From positions 62,001 through 126,000 of the forward strand of contig WEDG01005074.1 of the NCBI GenBank assembly GCA_017591395.1: a DNA stretch of 64,000 nucleotides, given 5' to 3'. Shown here in pieces: positions 47,405-59,554 of the stretch. How positions within the stretch are numbered: position 1 is the first letter of the stretch; each line of letters begins with the position of its first letter. The position numbers and the translations under genes are program-made. This stretch comes from Schistocephalus solidus. Its lineage: Eukaryota; Platyhelminthes; Cestoda; Diphyllobothriidea; Diphyllobothriidae. The notes under the pieces are model-generated. The model was not told the origin of the DNA. It searched no databases and was given only the letters and a program-made list of their open reading frames with translations.

Positions 47405-49190
47405 CGGAAGGTTAAGACAGACAAGTCACAAGTGTCTACGGGGGCGGAGGGGGGATAAATGGGCTATTTTCTGAACGGGTGTGGCAACACACAACACACA
47501 CAATAGCTTTTTCTCTGACTCATACTGCCCACTTTTGACTGACAGGCTGGCCGATAACTTTTAGTCACCAGGTATTTCGAACTATCGCAAATTGTAAGTC
47601 ATCGGAACAGACCTGTCAAATGCCTTAGGGTTACTCGGACCACTTGTCCTCAAAAAAGGTACTGGTAAATCCAGCTTACGGTTGACGCAGCCGACCATGC
47701 CATGGTTAAACAAATGAACAGGACTAGGCTCCTTCTGCAATTCAACTTTGATAAGCAAGCAACTTATCTCCTTAGAGTAGCTAATAGGTTAAACGCGTGC
47801 ATCCAGAGATCATCTCATTATTTCCACTATTATGTCTGAACTGCATTTATATATATATATATATTCCGTATGGGTAGAGTCCGCAAATATGTACCACCTT
47901 ACGTCCTAGAAAGATGGATGTGAACCTGGGGCCCCTTTAAAAATTCATCAGTTTTCTTGTGAATTGTGGAAATCTTACCAGAAAACCCCATGGTCATACG
48001 AAAAGATATAAATGAAACCCAGATAGGTCAACATCAGCGGTCCCAAACGGAAGAAGAAAGAGGAGGGTTGGCTAGTAACAGAGTAGTGCCGCACGTCGAC
48101 ACTAATTTAAATAAAGCTTGAAAACACTGTGAACTAGATGCTTGATCCTGGGGCAAGCTTCCGCGTAATTTCCCCATTTTCCGTTGTCACGGCGTTGTCG
48201 TTACATTCCACGGTACAGTGCTAATTTGCTTCTTTTAAGGTATTTTTTGAGATGTACCGGAAACAAAGTCAAGAGTATCACAATGACAAACTCCAGTTTA
48301 CTTTGCACCGTAAGTCAACTATGTCTTGCATCCAGACCGGAGGACCTCACATTCCCTTACCTTTTGCCATCCTACCATGTACTTCCAAAGGTTGTGGTGC
48401 CCAAGTTTCAATCATCTGTGCTTATAACCCTAGATTACTTTTCCCTTGCTCCCCTGCAATCGACCTTATAGAAATTAACAGGCATCTGTCTTCGAATACA
48501 AGCACTAGTGGTCATATAATACCTGGAATGCAAATTACACAAAACATAATTGGTGACTACTTTTTTCTTACCCGATAAGTGGTATCTGTGTCTGAGTTTT
48601 TTTGGTTTTGTTTATATTAAGAATGGATTGTTAGTAGTATTACCTAGAACGCCTTCATTTAATATCAATAAAATGATCCTACCTTTTCATGACTTTGAGC
48701 CAAAATGTAGGAGTGCTCTATCAGAAAACGGGAAGACATGGTTGGTCCCCATGGGTTGCTGCAAGCATACTGAAAAGTTCTGCAGGTCATCAAAGAAAAT
48801 GTCAATTCTTACTCGAAGCCTCGGTTATCACTGTCAGCATTGTCATGAGGACGGTTGAATGACAATTTTTTTGCATTCTCAGAAGGTGCCCTCAATGTGA
48901 TGGGTGTTAACATGCTATCGAATGCACGACAGTATGTTCTCTCATGAGTGTCGACATTATTGCTGGACGTTGATATTATTGCGAAAAATAGTTTGACTGC
49001 TTATTCCGCTAGCTCATAAAGTTATCGGCACGTTTATTGAGCCTCCGTTTTTTACCACATGAAAGAAGTCATCTCTACTATAGTTCGAGTTATGCATTTC
49101 TGTAATGTATTCTGTGTGGTTAGCCCTTGATTTAACTGTACGAAACGTCCTAAATCATGTGCTTTACTAATTTAACATATTCTTTTCTTA
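47405..49190. other. No gene recognised; AT microsatellite
   Basis: (AT)n lies at about 47846-47865. Overlapping open stretches at 48184-48578 and 48550-48858 have no recognisable motif. Confidence 0.35.
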
Positions 49191-49194
49191 CAAG

Positions 49195-49295
49195 ATAGTT
49201 CAACCCTCGCTTTAGATTATGTCCACCATATCCACCACAGCAGGAGGGACGGTGACTTGCACTTGATTATAGTGAGCGTAGACACATGAAACACG
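49195..49295 (+). repeat. DR1 5' fragment
   Basis: GTTCAACCCTCG (49198) followed by ATGTCCACC, CCACAGCAGGAGGGACGGTG, ACTTGCACTTGATTATAGTG and GTAGACACATG. Matches the first 100 bp or so of DR1, then stops. Confidence 0.6.
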
Positions 49296-49629
49296 ACTTA
49301 TCATTTAAACAGTCTAAACATCATTTATATAGCCATCTTCAGTCTCAATTGGCAGTCCTGTTTTTTTAATGGGAAACCTGCTATCATGTCCCAATGCCGG
49401 AGAAACATGCTGCCTATCACTCTTTGCGACCAGGTCATGGTAGATCCAAATGTTTTCACAGTCAGCCAATGTATCACTTCGTGTTCCTGGAGTAGATGTC
49501 TTTGGGCTTCTTTTCCTTTTAAGCGAAATTTTATTACCTACGCCAAGGTTTGACATGAGTGTCGAGCAACAGCAGTTATACCGACGTCGTAGAATTCGTA
49601 AGCAGAGGTGTTGGGAACAAACACGACAG

Positions 49630-49740
49630 AAGCTTGTGTGTTCGCCATTTCAGACGTGTTTTGCAGGCGAGAATGGGTCATCTGTTTGCACATTCAGCAA
49701 AGAACGCAGGCTTAAGTCGCGGAGAGTGCTTCTGCCAAAC
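49630..49740 (+). pseudogene. Possible LINE finger-tail relic
   Basis: Translation gives CVRHFRRVLQARMGHLFAHS followed by AKNAG. It lines up with the RTE-type tail finger C-x-x-C-x-R-x-F-R-A-R-I-G-L-x-x-H-L-x-x-H, with RRVLQARMGHL as the best part and only one of two cysteines kept. No neighbouring finger or linker is recognisable. Confidence 0.33.
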
Positions 49741-49799
49741 TCGACAGCCGTAGACAAGCGTTCATGTCATAACACGAGGTGTGTGTGTCATGTCTGAGC

Positions 49800-50990
49800 T
49801 AGCAAGCGAAAGCCTATTTTTTTAGTGATAATGTTGTTTTGAGGTTGCCTGAAATCCGTTCATTGCACCATGCCTGGCTACCAAAGGAAACCAAACCAGA
49901 CGAGATCAGTCAACGATAAATCCACTTTCTATAAATTCACACATATAATAATAGTTGTCGAATTCTAAGCAACTATTTTTCTTGTTGGACGTCACATGTT
50001 TGAAGAATCCGGAATTTACGTACCTTTTCAATCTACGGGTCTGTAGGTTTTATTGCTCACAATTCGACCGTCTTATGTGAACGGACAGGTTAAAACTGCA
50101 GCAAAATTTTGACTTGTATTTGGTAGACCACTGTATAGGTTTGGCCATCCAACATACAAAATATTTAGCGTCTGGTACGTGTCACAAAATACCACAATAG
50201 TGTCTTTTTGTGATATACCTACTTCTGAGCCGATGCTATTTTGGATACGTTCCGGCATATTCACAGTCAGGGGACATGAAGTTGTTCGGCAGCAGGTGAT
50301 TTCTGTGCTAGGTTTGACTCTTAACTGAGTTCGCAGCACTCGGAAGTTAGACTACAGAGTTTTCATTGGTAGCTCTCAAAGGGCGCAAGGGGTAGTCGGA
50401 TTTGTTGTACTGAGACACTCAGTTCAATTTTAGAAGTGTATATTACGCATACCGTTTCCTTGTCCCCCGAGGTTTTGGAATTTGAAACCCATGCGAAGAA
50501 TTTTGAGAATATAGAGCTTCAGCAACACAGTTTATTTGATCTTATCAGTATGAGATCAATCCTTTGTAAATGATCAAAGTGCCTAAGGAAATGCTAGCAA
50601 AATAAACGAGAAAGTTTAATTTACGCAGTTATTAGGTTCAAGTCCATGATCACCTGAAATATTTGTTTGTGATGTTTTGTTTTTATTAATTAATACGCAT
50701 ATATGAAGTAAAATTGAGGTCGTTTCTCTATAAATGGAGGGAGAAAAGGAAAAGGTACGTCAAGCAATATTTTTGTAACACAAGGGCACTCAGTATTTGG
50801 CGGAAAATCAAACACAAGGATGGATTTCTCAAGCAATTTTGATGTGTTACTCAGTGCCACTGAAACTATAGGTACGGCTCTGATGGCACAACCCAGCAGC
50901 AACGAAGGTAATGGAGGTCGATTATTGGATAGAATACGGTAATAGGTGTCGTTTGTATTGCACGTGGCCTTGCGCTGAATCCCAAAATAG
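49800..50990. other. No recognisable feature
   Basis: AT-rich; antisense open stretches at 50073-50339 and 50690-51001 are unassigned. Confidence 0.35.
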
Positions 50991-50997
50991 CCTAGGT

Positions 50998-51085
50998 TCA
51001 AGGTTGCGTTTAAGGTTATGGTTAAGGTTAGGGTTAGGTTTAAGATCAGGGTTTATATTAGGGCTAGGGTTATGACATGGGAATA
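50998..51085 (+). repeat. Telomere-like minisatellite
   Basis: GGTTAAGGTTAGGGTTAGG and relatives, G-rich strand plus. The left flank GTGGCCTTGCGCTGAATCCC (about 50961-50980) matches 34025-34044 beside an array of opposite strand orientation. Confidence 0.7.
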
Positions 51086-51385
51086 GCCAACGCCCGAAGT
51101 GTAACCTAGTGCCACCTGTCACAGGGGGTGTGGGTACCGATTCCGTATCCAACCTATGAGGGAAGATAACCATCGACTACATATGGTTAGGGTATCAGAC
51201 TGTTGCCTCTCTGACATTCGGTGCTGTACTGATTCGCAACGTGTTTCGGCCACTCTTCTTGCCTGCGTGCAATGCAAAGAAAAGATAACAGGGGAAGTAG
51301 ATTTGGTCGAATAGGAATTTGGTTGAAATTAAATGTATTGACGTTTTTTGAAAGCACTTAATAATTTAGTTGAAGCCCTGCAGAA
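51086..51385. other. No recognisable feature
   Basis: Nothing recognised. Confidence 0.35.
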
Positions 51386-51391
51386 CTCTCG

Positions 51392-51478
51392 TTGGTCACA
51401 ATGGGATTCGAACCCATGGCAGAAGGCACAAGACTTGGGCATAGTTAACGCTCCAACTACCCGAGCTACGAGATTCAC
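51392..51478 (-). repeat. tRNA-like segment, probable SINE head or tRNA pseudogene
   Basis: The minus strand contains GTAGCTCGGGTAGTTGGAGC (D-arm, GCTC pairing with GAGC) and ATGGGTTCGAATCCCAT, a perfect T-arm and B box. The acceptor arms next to these (AATCTCG and TGTGACC) do not pair, and the interval between the arms is long for an anticodon arm. A working tRNA is therefore unlikely. The body downstream does not match the SINE family of 7379, 22140 and 58640. Confidence 0.5.
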
Positions 51479-51484
51479 CGACAG

Positions 51485-54400
51485 CCGTGAATTTTAATCA
51501 TATTTGAATAAAATTACCCACCCAACTTATTGCAATATACGGAATCTATCAATTCTCAGACAGAATGTAGATTAGACAACTTCACTGATGCAATGGGAAT
51601 CTTTTTCTTCACCCGCCTGTCACAATCAATCACCAGATCTTTATATTTTCAAACTACGGTCGTTTCAGAGGACAGATGTTTAAGTAGCTAACGTGATGAA
51701 TAAACTCTCCTAACAGTTAAAAACCTTTCAAGACGCGTATCAGGCCAGACGACTCTGGTTTAGCTTAACAAAGAAAGTTGCGCTGGGTCGGTTACGTGAA
51801 ACGTTATTAAAACCGCATCAAACCAATCGGTGATGAGTTCAAGTGTACTGGTTGACGTGGCATGCGATTCCGCATTTTCGCTTGTTGGATACAAACGAGC
51901 CGACGCTCACGTCTACTTAACTCTGTTTAGTAATCTGAATCAGTAGTTCAGCCTAGTTCGGGAAAAATTTCAAACATTGCTTGCATTCTTTTATGACGCG
52001 CAGAAGTGCACCTTCGAAAGGTTCCTTGAAATAAATAATATAACCTGAATGACTAAACTTGAGTTAATTTATGCTGAAGTCATACTCAGTCGGTCGAATT
52101 TGAGTTAATATAATTTTCTATATCATATGCATAATGCAGACCCCTGACTGCAGGTTGCTATTTTAAGTCAATTTCTTGCACAGTATTATAATTGTAAACT
52201 TCCGTGTGGCATTATTGTCACTGTCCTCTGAAAAGGATGGACGTTTGGGATAAGCGTCCTGTAAGGATATTGAAAATTGGGCTGCTTGATAACAAATTCC
52301 CAGGTGACAGTAAAGTGCGAAATCCCACAATTTTCATGGTACCCTCCTACTATCTCTTTGGCGGTGAACAACTACCACCTGCTCCAGTTTTTAGTAGCAC
52401 CGCTTAATTTATCCTTCAACCAGCTCCTGTGAATGTATGCATGCAACCAAAAAACATTAAAGATTATCATTAGCTCTTGCTGATTCCGACTTCTGCAGAC
52501 CCTTGTTTACACTGGGGGGGGGGAGGAGTCGTTGGGCCAAACCAGGGGCATGTTGGCTACACTGTCACTCTTTGCAGCGTCTCCCAACTGGGACACCCGT
52601 TGCCCGCGGTGCTGGGCTGGAGGAGTTGGAGCAAAGCTACTGAGGACCGCAAACTGGCACGATGTTTGCAGTGAAAATATGCTTTCGAAATAGCCCACCG
52701 CTTACTTGCCTCCATTTTGTGGTCAACAGACCAAGTGAAGTCTTATAAGAACCTCGAGAGGGGAGAGCGTCGTAAGAGTGTTTTTCGTCATTCTCTTTTA
52801 CGCTAGAAGCACCTCCTCAGCACATGCAAAGGTATAATTTTGATTTTTATATAAATTGCATTCGAAGCGTTCTAGGTCATCGATACTGCCCAAGTTTCGG
52901 AAAGGTAGCTGCGGGCTACTACCTAAGACGCATGTGGTGCAGATAAAAGGCAGGCAGTAAGACGCGAGATTGAACCACAATGACCAGAAATTTAATTTCA
53001 GCTTCTTATAAAACATGAGCTGTGGCTTAACCAGATACTCTGCAAATTGCTCAATTCAAATTGCGAAAATTAGGTTACCACTTGATCATGCAAAGAAATT
53101 GCCAATAGTTTATTGTTTGAAGTTGATTGCTACACAACGTTTAAATGGGAACTCCATAACTAGGCTTCATCCGAAATCCTTTGCTTCGTTTTCCAGCACA
53201 CTTGTTATATAGTCTCCTTTGTCCATTGGAAAGTGAAATTAACATGTTCTTCCGTACAACCAGCCGAAAGAACACCAGACTAGCTAGATGACTGTAAATT
53301 ATGGGAGTCCTTTTACCCATTTTCATTAACGACCACACTTGCGAGGCAAATGTGGAAGTCAGCTTATGGAACCTAGGCAAAATTTAAACGGTCTTTAAGC
53401 AGTAGATGAAATTTTGCCAAATTTATTTCTTCAGATTATGCGAAGGAAGACAGTGAGCCCAAGGAACACATGGTCTCATTATGGCGCCCAACTGGTAACT
53501 TGCAGGAGCAGCTGTATAAAGCCTTCCCTGAATTGACCGAGGTAATAAGACCCTCGCGAGTCCGTATAGGTATTTGGAAACCGCCATTGCCAATGAAACA
53601 ATCTTGTCCTTCAGTACCTCTGACACTTTCTTCAGGAAGCCGAACATAAACCCTTATGCTGGTGCCTTCCCGAGCCAGTGAATCGTTTGTAAACAGATTA
53701 TGACTATTTCATCATAAATTGAGGAAATCATGTATCATGACGAAAGGTAAAAATCAACCCACCAGGTGACCTAACGCATGCAGGATGTGACCACAATTTG
53801 AGTGAGTACTTCAGCGTAAATTGGGTTTTGTTATTTTTGTTTGTGAAGAGAATTTGAGGCCCAGGAAGCCTTTCACTAAAGTGTATTACATGTTCAAACC
53901 TCTATATTGAAGGGAAATTAATTTGACTCCTGCGAAATCAGACCTTGCTGGAGATTCAAAATATTTTATATGCTATTTAATATCGGACAGCAAAGCCGAT
54001 AGTTTTGTGCATTGTGTTATAAAATAATAGTATTATAAGTAATAAAGGTTTTAGCTAAAGCCATTATGAAACTGGAAAAGTGATGAAACTTTCACATTTT
54101 AACCTTTACGTAACCCCGGAAAAGGTAAAGCCCGCATATATTAGTCAGCGAAGTGCCTAACTAATGCGTATTTTAAACGGGTAACTTATTACAAAACGTT
54201 TTTAATTGATCGTTGACATATTCCTTGTCGATTTTTTTGTGGACGTTCATATTTCTCGGCAACGAGTTTTCATGTTCTGGTAAAGCTACAAATATGACAC
54301 AAACAGCCATCTCCATTAGAAGGAATATACAAAAACTCCCTACTTCAGTAAATGCTTTAAGGATCTGTCTTAGTTGGAAGGTTTTTATAAACAGATAGAA

Positions 54401-57270
54401 CAGAATCTAAAGTTATGTGCAATCGATCGAAAACAGGGAAAAGCATAAAATATTCACCGTTATTTAAAGGAAGATCTGAAGCAAATTCTAATCCAATGCC
54501 AGAAATATCAAGGAAGTACTTGGCAAAAGGACAGTTCTCTTAATATAGATGAAATGGTGTGCTTATGATATCACCTTATAATTCTAATTAAATTTATTCC
54601 TTACATTTACAGGGCTTTTCAATTGTTCAGAATTTGTTGCCTTTTTTCAAAAAGTTAGTATTTCTCAACAAAGTGACATAACGCTTCACCTTTCTTTTAA
54701 GTTTTAAATTTGCCTAAGGTTGTTCATGAATATTTCAAAGCTTTGGTACATGCGTTGATGCTGGTTGGCGAGTGGTTATCAATCGCTCGTAAATATCGGC
54801 ATTTTGCATATGTTGAGTCACACCCACTATATGAGGATTATGCTCATACCTAATGAAAAGCTTCTTTATCGATCAAAATAAAAAAATATGGTTTTCATAT
54901 AACTCTGTTGAAGAAGAATAAGAGGTTTACGTGAAATAAAGAAAGAGGCTGAAGAGAAAATGGGTGTCTGGTTGATAATAGCTTTGCTAAAGCAAGTCTA
55001 AACATTAAAGTGTGGCTCTCCATTAGGGTCATGTTCTCTTTAAATTCAAAAAAAGTGCAACATCACCAAAAACTTTAATAACTAATTCCAGTATTTCCCC
55101 GTCTGTTTGGCGTCTGTTAATATGGCGGAGTGGGGTGGGGTCACACTGTTTACAATTAAGGACACGCCATTTTTCTGCATCATCCAAGAACTAGCTATGC
55201 CATCTTCGTAGCAGTGAGAGTGCACTTGATTCCTATGTCTGACATGAGACCTGCTGTGCGAAAATGTAAAGCTTGGTTGAATCCAGGCGCCAACTGCTGC
55301 TCTGCCTTCCGACAGCTGCTAAACTACCGTCTATTAGTATTGGGCCCGCAATTATAGAAGGTCGATAGTTGAGGACGTAGAAGCAACGAATGGGGAGTGA
55401 GGGATTACCGTAACACTACCAAAACGCCAGACTTCGGTTTTGCGAGAAGTTTATTGCCATTCTCGGGGTGACTTTGTTTTGCTTATTTCATTCTCTACTG
55501 AAGGAAAATTAGGATTCAGTATGTCCAAAGGGTCCTTTCTCGATTTATCGTAAGAATGGTCTTGCGTAAATGTTCTGTTCTAAAGGACTCATGAACAAAT
55601 CACCAACGGGACAGGAATTTTGGAAATATCTTAGGTGATATTTGTCTGTATCCCCAGAGTTTAAACTAGAGTTTGGTTAGTAACCAAAATCAACGCCTAA
55701 TTTGGTAGCAGAGTTCTGTTTTGAACTACGGATAAACTTTAGGAGAGTAAGCCTTTTCTCAATCCTCAATTGCTCTTGGTGTATTTTCTTTGTGCCTACG
55801 TAACATGAAGCAGTTTCGGATTGTTGCGGAATTCTAGCCGGCTGCGCAGCTAAACAGTGCTAAAGTTGATATAGTGCCCTTCTCAAGCGAACGTGAACGT
55901 TTTTTCCTACCATAACAAAACAATCAGCACTTGTACACTACGATAAGCTGAAAAGGGTGCTATACCGCAAGGATACGGGGTGCGCAGGACACATTATTTT
56001 GGCCTCTTTGACTTCAAGTAAATAAACTTATTGCTCTTCAGCAGCGGCACTTGCGCTTTATCAATTTCTGAAGTACGACACGAAATATCTAGTCAATATT
56101 TGGGAGTAAAGTGAGGATTACTCAGCATTTTCTGATCTTCCGTCACACTTTTGTCTTGCTTAGCTCCCTTTTGTTTACAAAAAAATCAGTGGGTAGGATA
56201 GAGTTGAATTTGCGCAATGCAGTAGGCAATTCACCTTATAAAATTGCGAAAGACTACAATAAAATAAACCAATCCCATAAACAAACCACTTACTGCTTAA
56301 GTCGTGTATTTTTTCTTCATTTTGGTGTCTAAGTAACGAACCAGTTACTTATGAATATATGGGGATGAAGTAGTGTCCGTAATAAATTTTTGTAAGATAA
56401 AGTTTTGGAAGAAAATGTGAACTTTAAATCACGTGATTTAATGGTATTTGGGACGTTGACTAAAGGTTGTGTTGGAATGCGCATAGTCCTAAATGCACCT
56501 AAATTTCCTCATATTTCAGGATTTGAATGCGATAGCCCGGTACTTTTAAGGACTTCTGCCAATACTGCATGCATTTTGAGCTAACTTTCGCAATTGAATA
56601 TTCACTAGCAGGAAATTATTCAAATATAACTCTCGTCTCAACAAATGCCTATAAGTTTATAAGAACTGAATTTTTTAAGGTTATTCGATGGATAACTCAC
56701 AGGAAGACTGCTCGCAAACATATTTTTCCGCTCCCTTCAAAAACCTTACAGTTATATAAACGTTCATTGATATTAAAAGATAGGCGACTCGTTGGTTTGA
56801 TGTAGGTATTTGGAAGGTTTTCCTAAATGATGAAGAGAACAGTGACGAATGGCTAAGTTAGAGCAAATATCCAAGGTCTAAGTAAACCCAGGCCTTTGGT
56901 TAGTAACTGGGGTCATGACATTCGCAGCCCCTGCACCAAAGTTTCTTTGCACTACCATGATTTTGATGTACAGTCACATTGTCGTTTCCTATGTTGTAGC
57001 CTCGTCTGTGTTCATGTGGTGGCCAAGGACTGACCTGCTGACTGCCCTTTTTTCCCCTAGCCAAGCTTTCAGTGGTTTTCTTAACCTCCTAAGCAGGAGT
57101 TGACTCCATAGACCACTCTTGCCTGGGTCACAGGAATAAGTAAAAGAGGAATTGTACATTGGGGTTGCCTGAGCCAACAGATGGTCAGTGCACTCGAAAC
57201 GCAGAACTGGGCCCGTAGAGAACAAGACCTAGAAACTAACAGCATGCAATCGGAATAATAAGGCTTGAGC
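51485..57270. other. Long stretch without recognised features
   Basis: A G-run near 52514-52523 and a GC-richer patch (52500-52680) are visible. The antisense frame 53423-53647 overlaps a second open frame and has no motif. No repeat family from elsewhere in the window was recognised. Confidence 0.35.
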
Positions 57271-57273
57271 TAG

Positions 57274-57462
57274 TCAGCCCTTGGCTGGTACCCCGAGTGA
57301 ATCCTCTTTAAAGGGTGAGCCGTAATCTCTCTGGCTGTTACCGTCCTTTCCCAAGTACTTCTGGCTAATCCTTCTAGGGTAACCGTTTTCTCTCCTCTGT
57401 ACTTTACGGATGCCATCCTGTGAGTAATTCTCCCTCGCTCTGAGGACTAAGCATCGAGACAT
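57274..57462 (-). other. Charged antisense open stretch, status unknown
   Basis: 62 codons, rich in Arg, Lys and Gly (NYSQDGIRKVQRRENGYPRR, ISQKYLGKDGNSQRDYG), unlike the Leu/Phe/Lys/Asn mix of chance frames nearby. It could be an exon or repeat-derived piece. No domain is recognised. Confidence 0.18.
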
Positions 57463-57820
57463 GTTCAGTTTCTGGCTGGTTGTTAGGAAATAATAAGTTG
57501 ATTTGCAAACCTCATTGTTGTATGCTTATCGATAAAATGCTCTGAGAGATTGCATTTTTCTCGTATTTTCCTTAATGAATAATCGATTTGAAAAAGGAGA
57601 TGCTATGTCTACTGCTTATTATTATGCTCTCTTTGGATTTGCGCATTAACTAAAAGTAAGCGAGCTTTTGAGCAGTGCCCTGGTTGCACGTTCAACAGAC
57701 AAAGACTACTAGCCCAAATGTGTGTTGTGTTTGGATTAACCAGGAAGAAGGCTCGGTACCCGCCTCCCCCATGAGTTACTTCTCATCCGAGTTATATAAT
57801 TGGTGCATAATAACTTGACT

Positions 57821-57949
57821 ATTGCAGAGAGGACAGATGACAAAAAATATGGGTAGATTGATATAGTCTGTTTCGAGCCTACTATGCCTTCATGCAGCCA
57901 ATCATAACCTTGACTACCCATTTTTTCTGTCATATTTCCTCTCTGCAAT
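57821..57949. repeat. Inverted repeat with 36-bp arms
   Basis: The arms 57821-57856 (ATTGCAGAGAGG...GGGTAG) and 57914-57949 match as reverse complements at 32 of 36 positions, with 57 bases between. It could be a fold-back element or hairpin RNA source. No target-site duplication was recognised. Confidence 0.75.
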
Positions 57950-57954
57950 TATAA

Positions 57955-58630
57955 ATTGGCTGATTTCGGCCTGGTAATTGGTTGCCTGTTTGTGACCTTT
58001 GCCACCGATACAGAGCTTTTTTGCTTCGGGAAGCCAACAGATCGGTGTGCACCTATTCCTGTTTAACTGGATTATATTAAAATAGTAAGACTTTTTATCC
58101 GCGGTGGATAGCAATTTAAAATTTATAATTTTACATATTTACTGGTATCTGGTGTATTGCAGCTACTTACTTCACCCAATAGCATTTGTATAACGCCACC
58201 AAATAATAGGATGTGATTGGCCCTCCAACTTGGTACCAAGGTTAAAGCATGGGTTTTAGTTAGTCCTCACGTTCTCTCGTCATGCAGTTGGGTTCTAAGT
58301 GGCTGAAGTCTAGAAAAATTAATAACTGAACAATCCAGTCTCCTGTGTGTTGGCAATAACTTGTCTCTATTATCGACCTTTCCCTTGTCATGCAGTGACC
58401 GGTCAGGACTATGGGCTCCTAACGCTAGGCCAAAACGATACGTCCGTAAAACGGCCTGAACTCAGAACAATCAGAGAACACCATTTCCCTTGAAAGCGTC
58501 CTTTGTTCTGTGGATTTCTATTAAGACTGCAGAAAAAACTGAAGTATGTTGGAAGAACGCTCACCGATCGGGATGCGAGACCGGTTCCTCCCATTGTGCC
58601 TTCGGGCTCTATGTAGAACTTAAACAGCCG
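57955..58630. other. No recognisable feature
   Basis: Nothing recognised. Confidence 0.35.
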
Positions 58631-58639
58631 TCGAATATC

Positions 58640-58825
58640 GGTCAGTAATATAAGCATAAACCAGTTCCGAAAAAGAGAAAGCAGACTGTCATGCCTGTTT
58701 TTGGATAATAAGCCATCATCAGCCAGCCATACATAAACCCGGGTTTAGGGAACCTGAAATTCAAATCCGGGATACTTGTCGATTATGTCCAATGCTCTAA
58801 CGATTGAGCCAAGTGCTCGTTTTCC
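58640..58825 (-). mobile_element. tRNA-headed SINE copy with intact CTGATGA core
   Basis: The minus strand reads TGGCTCAATCGTTAGAGC (A-box-like, 58811-58794), CCCGGATTTGAATTTC (B-box-like, 58771-58756), then the body. In the body GGCTGG (58728-58723) is followed by an intact CTGATGA (58722-58716), TGGCTTATTATCCA, AAAAC for GAAAC, and CAGTC (58688-58684) that pairs with the GGCTG through one G-U. It is the mirror neighbour of the plus-strand copy at 58880-59060. Confidence 0.65.
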
Positions 58826-58879
58826 TGTTGGTTGCGATCGGAAAATTTAACTAAATAAGTCGGACGTTTGGAGATCAGG

Positions 58880-59060
58880 GTGCATGACGTACGCGTACAG
58901 TTATATTTCGGAACTCCATGTAAAGCCCTCGCAACCACGAATTATCTCAAACTCGAATTCCAGATGTTCCTAACACGAGGTTGGGTATGGCTGGATGATG
59001 AACGTTAATAAGCCAGTAATGGTCAGTCCAGCCTCCCTTGTCCTTGTTGGAACTCGCTGC
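58880..59060 (+). mobile_element. tRNA-headed SINE copy, head decayed
   Basis: The B-box relic CTCGAATTCCAG (about 58952-58963) precedes GGGTATGGCTGGATGATGAA, CGTTAATAAGCCAGTAATGG and the shared CCTCCCTTGTCCTTGTTGG end. GGCTGG (58989-58994) and CCAGCC (59028-59033) form a perfect six-pair helix around ATGATGA (core with first base changed) and GTAA (for GAAA). Confidence 0.6.
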
Positions 59061-59064
59061 TTCA

Positions 59065-59550
59065 AAATTAAGTGTCTCACACCGGAACTGCATACTCACC
59101 ATCTCTGCAAGTCTTATAAAGGCAGTACTCGTTTAATTATTTTTCAGGTAAATACTCGACCTCAAAAGCTACTGACTGCTCTAAACCCAAATATTTTGCG
59201 CTCAGAAGTAAATTACTGATGCAACTACGCCTAGCCAAGCCATCATCCTTTGCGCAGTTAAATCTCTCATTAGTACACATCACTTCAAGTGGGTTACAGT
59301 GCCTTCCACGTTCCTATCGACGTAAACTCTCAAGAGCTAAGTCGCACTGTCCTGCCATAAAAGTTCGTATCTTGAATTTAAATTTAAATTTACGTAGCCA
59401 CTTTTCTCCGCCTTTTTTACTGACAAGTTTTACCCAATGCCAAGGGTTATGGAAATGGTGTGCCGGGGGATGGGAGGAAAAGTTTGCTTTAAGATCACGT
59501 CTCGAACAGCTGTCGCCTTCACTAATATAAGAAGCGAGATGCACTAACTC
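59065..59550. other. No recognisable feature
   Basis: Short overlapping frames only. Confidence 0.35.
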
Positions 59551-59554
59551 TTAA

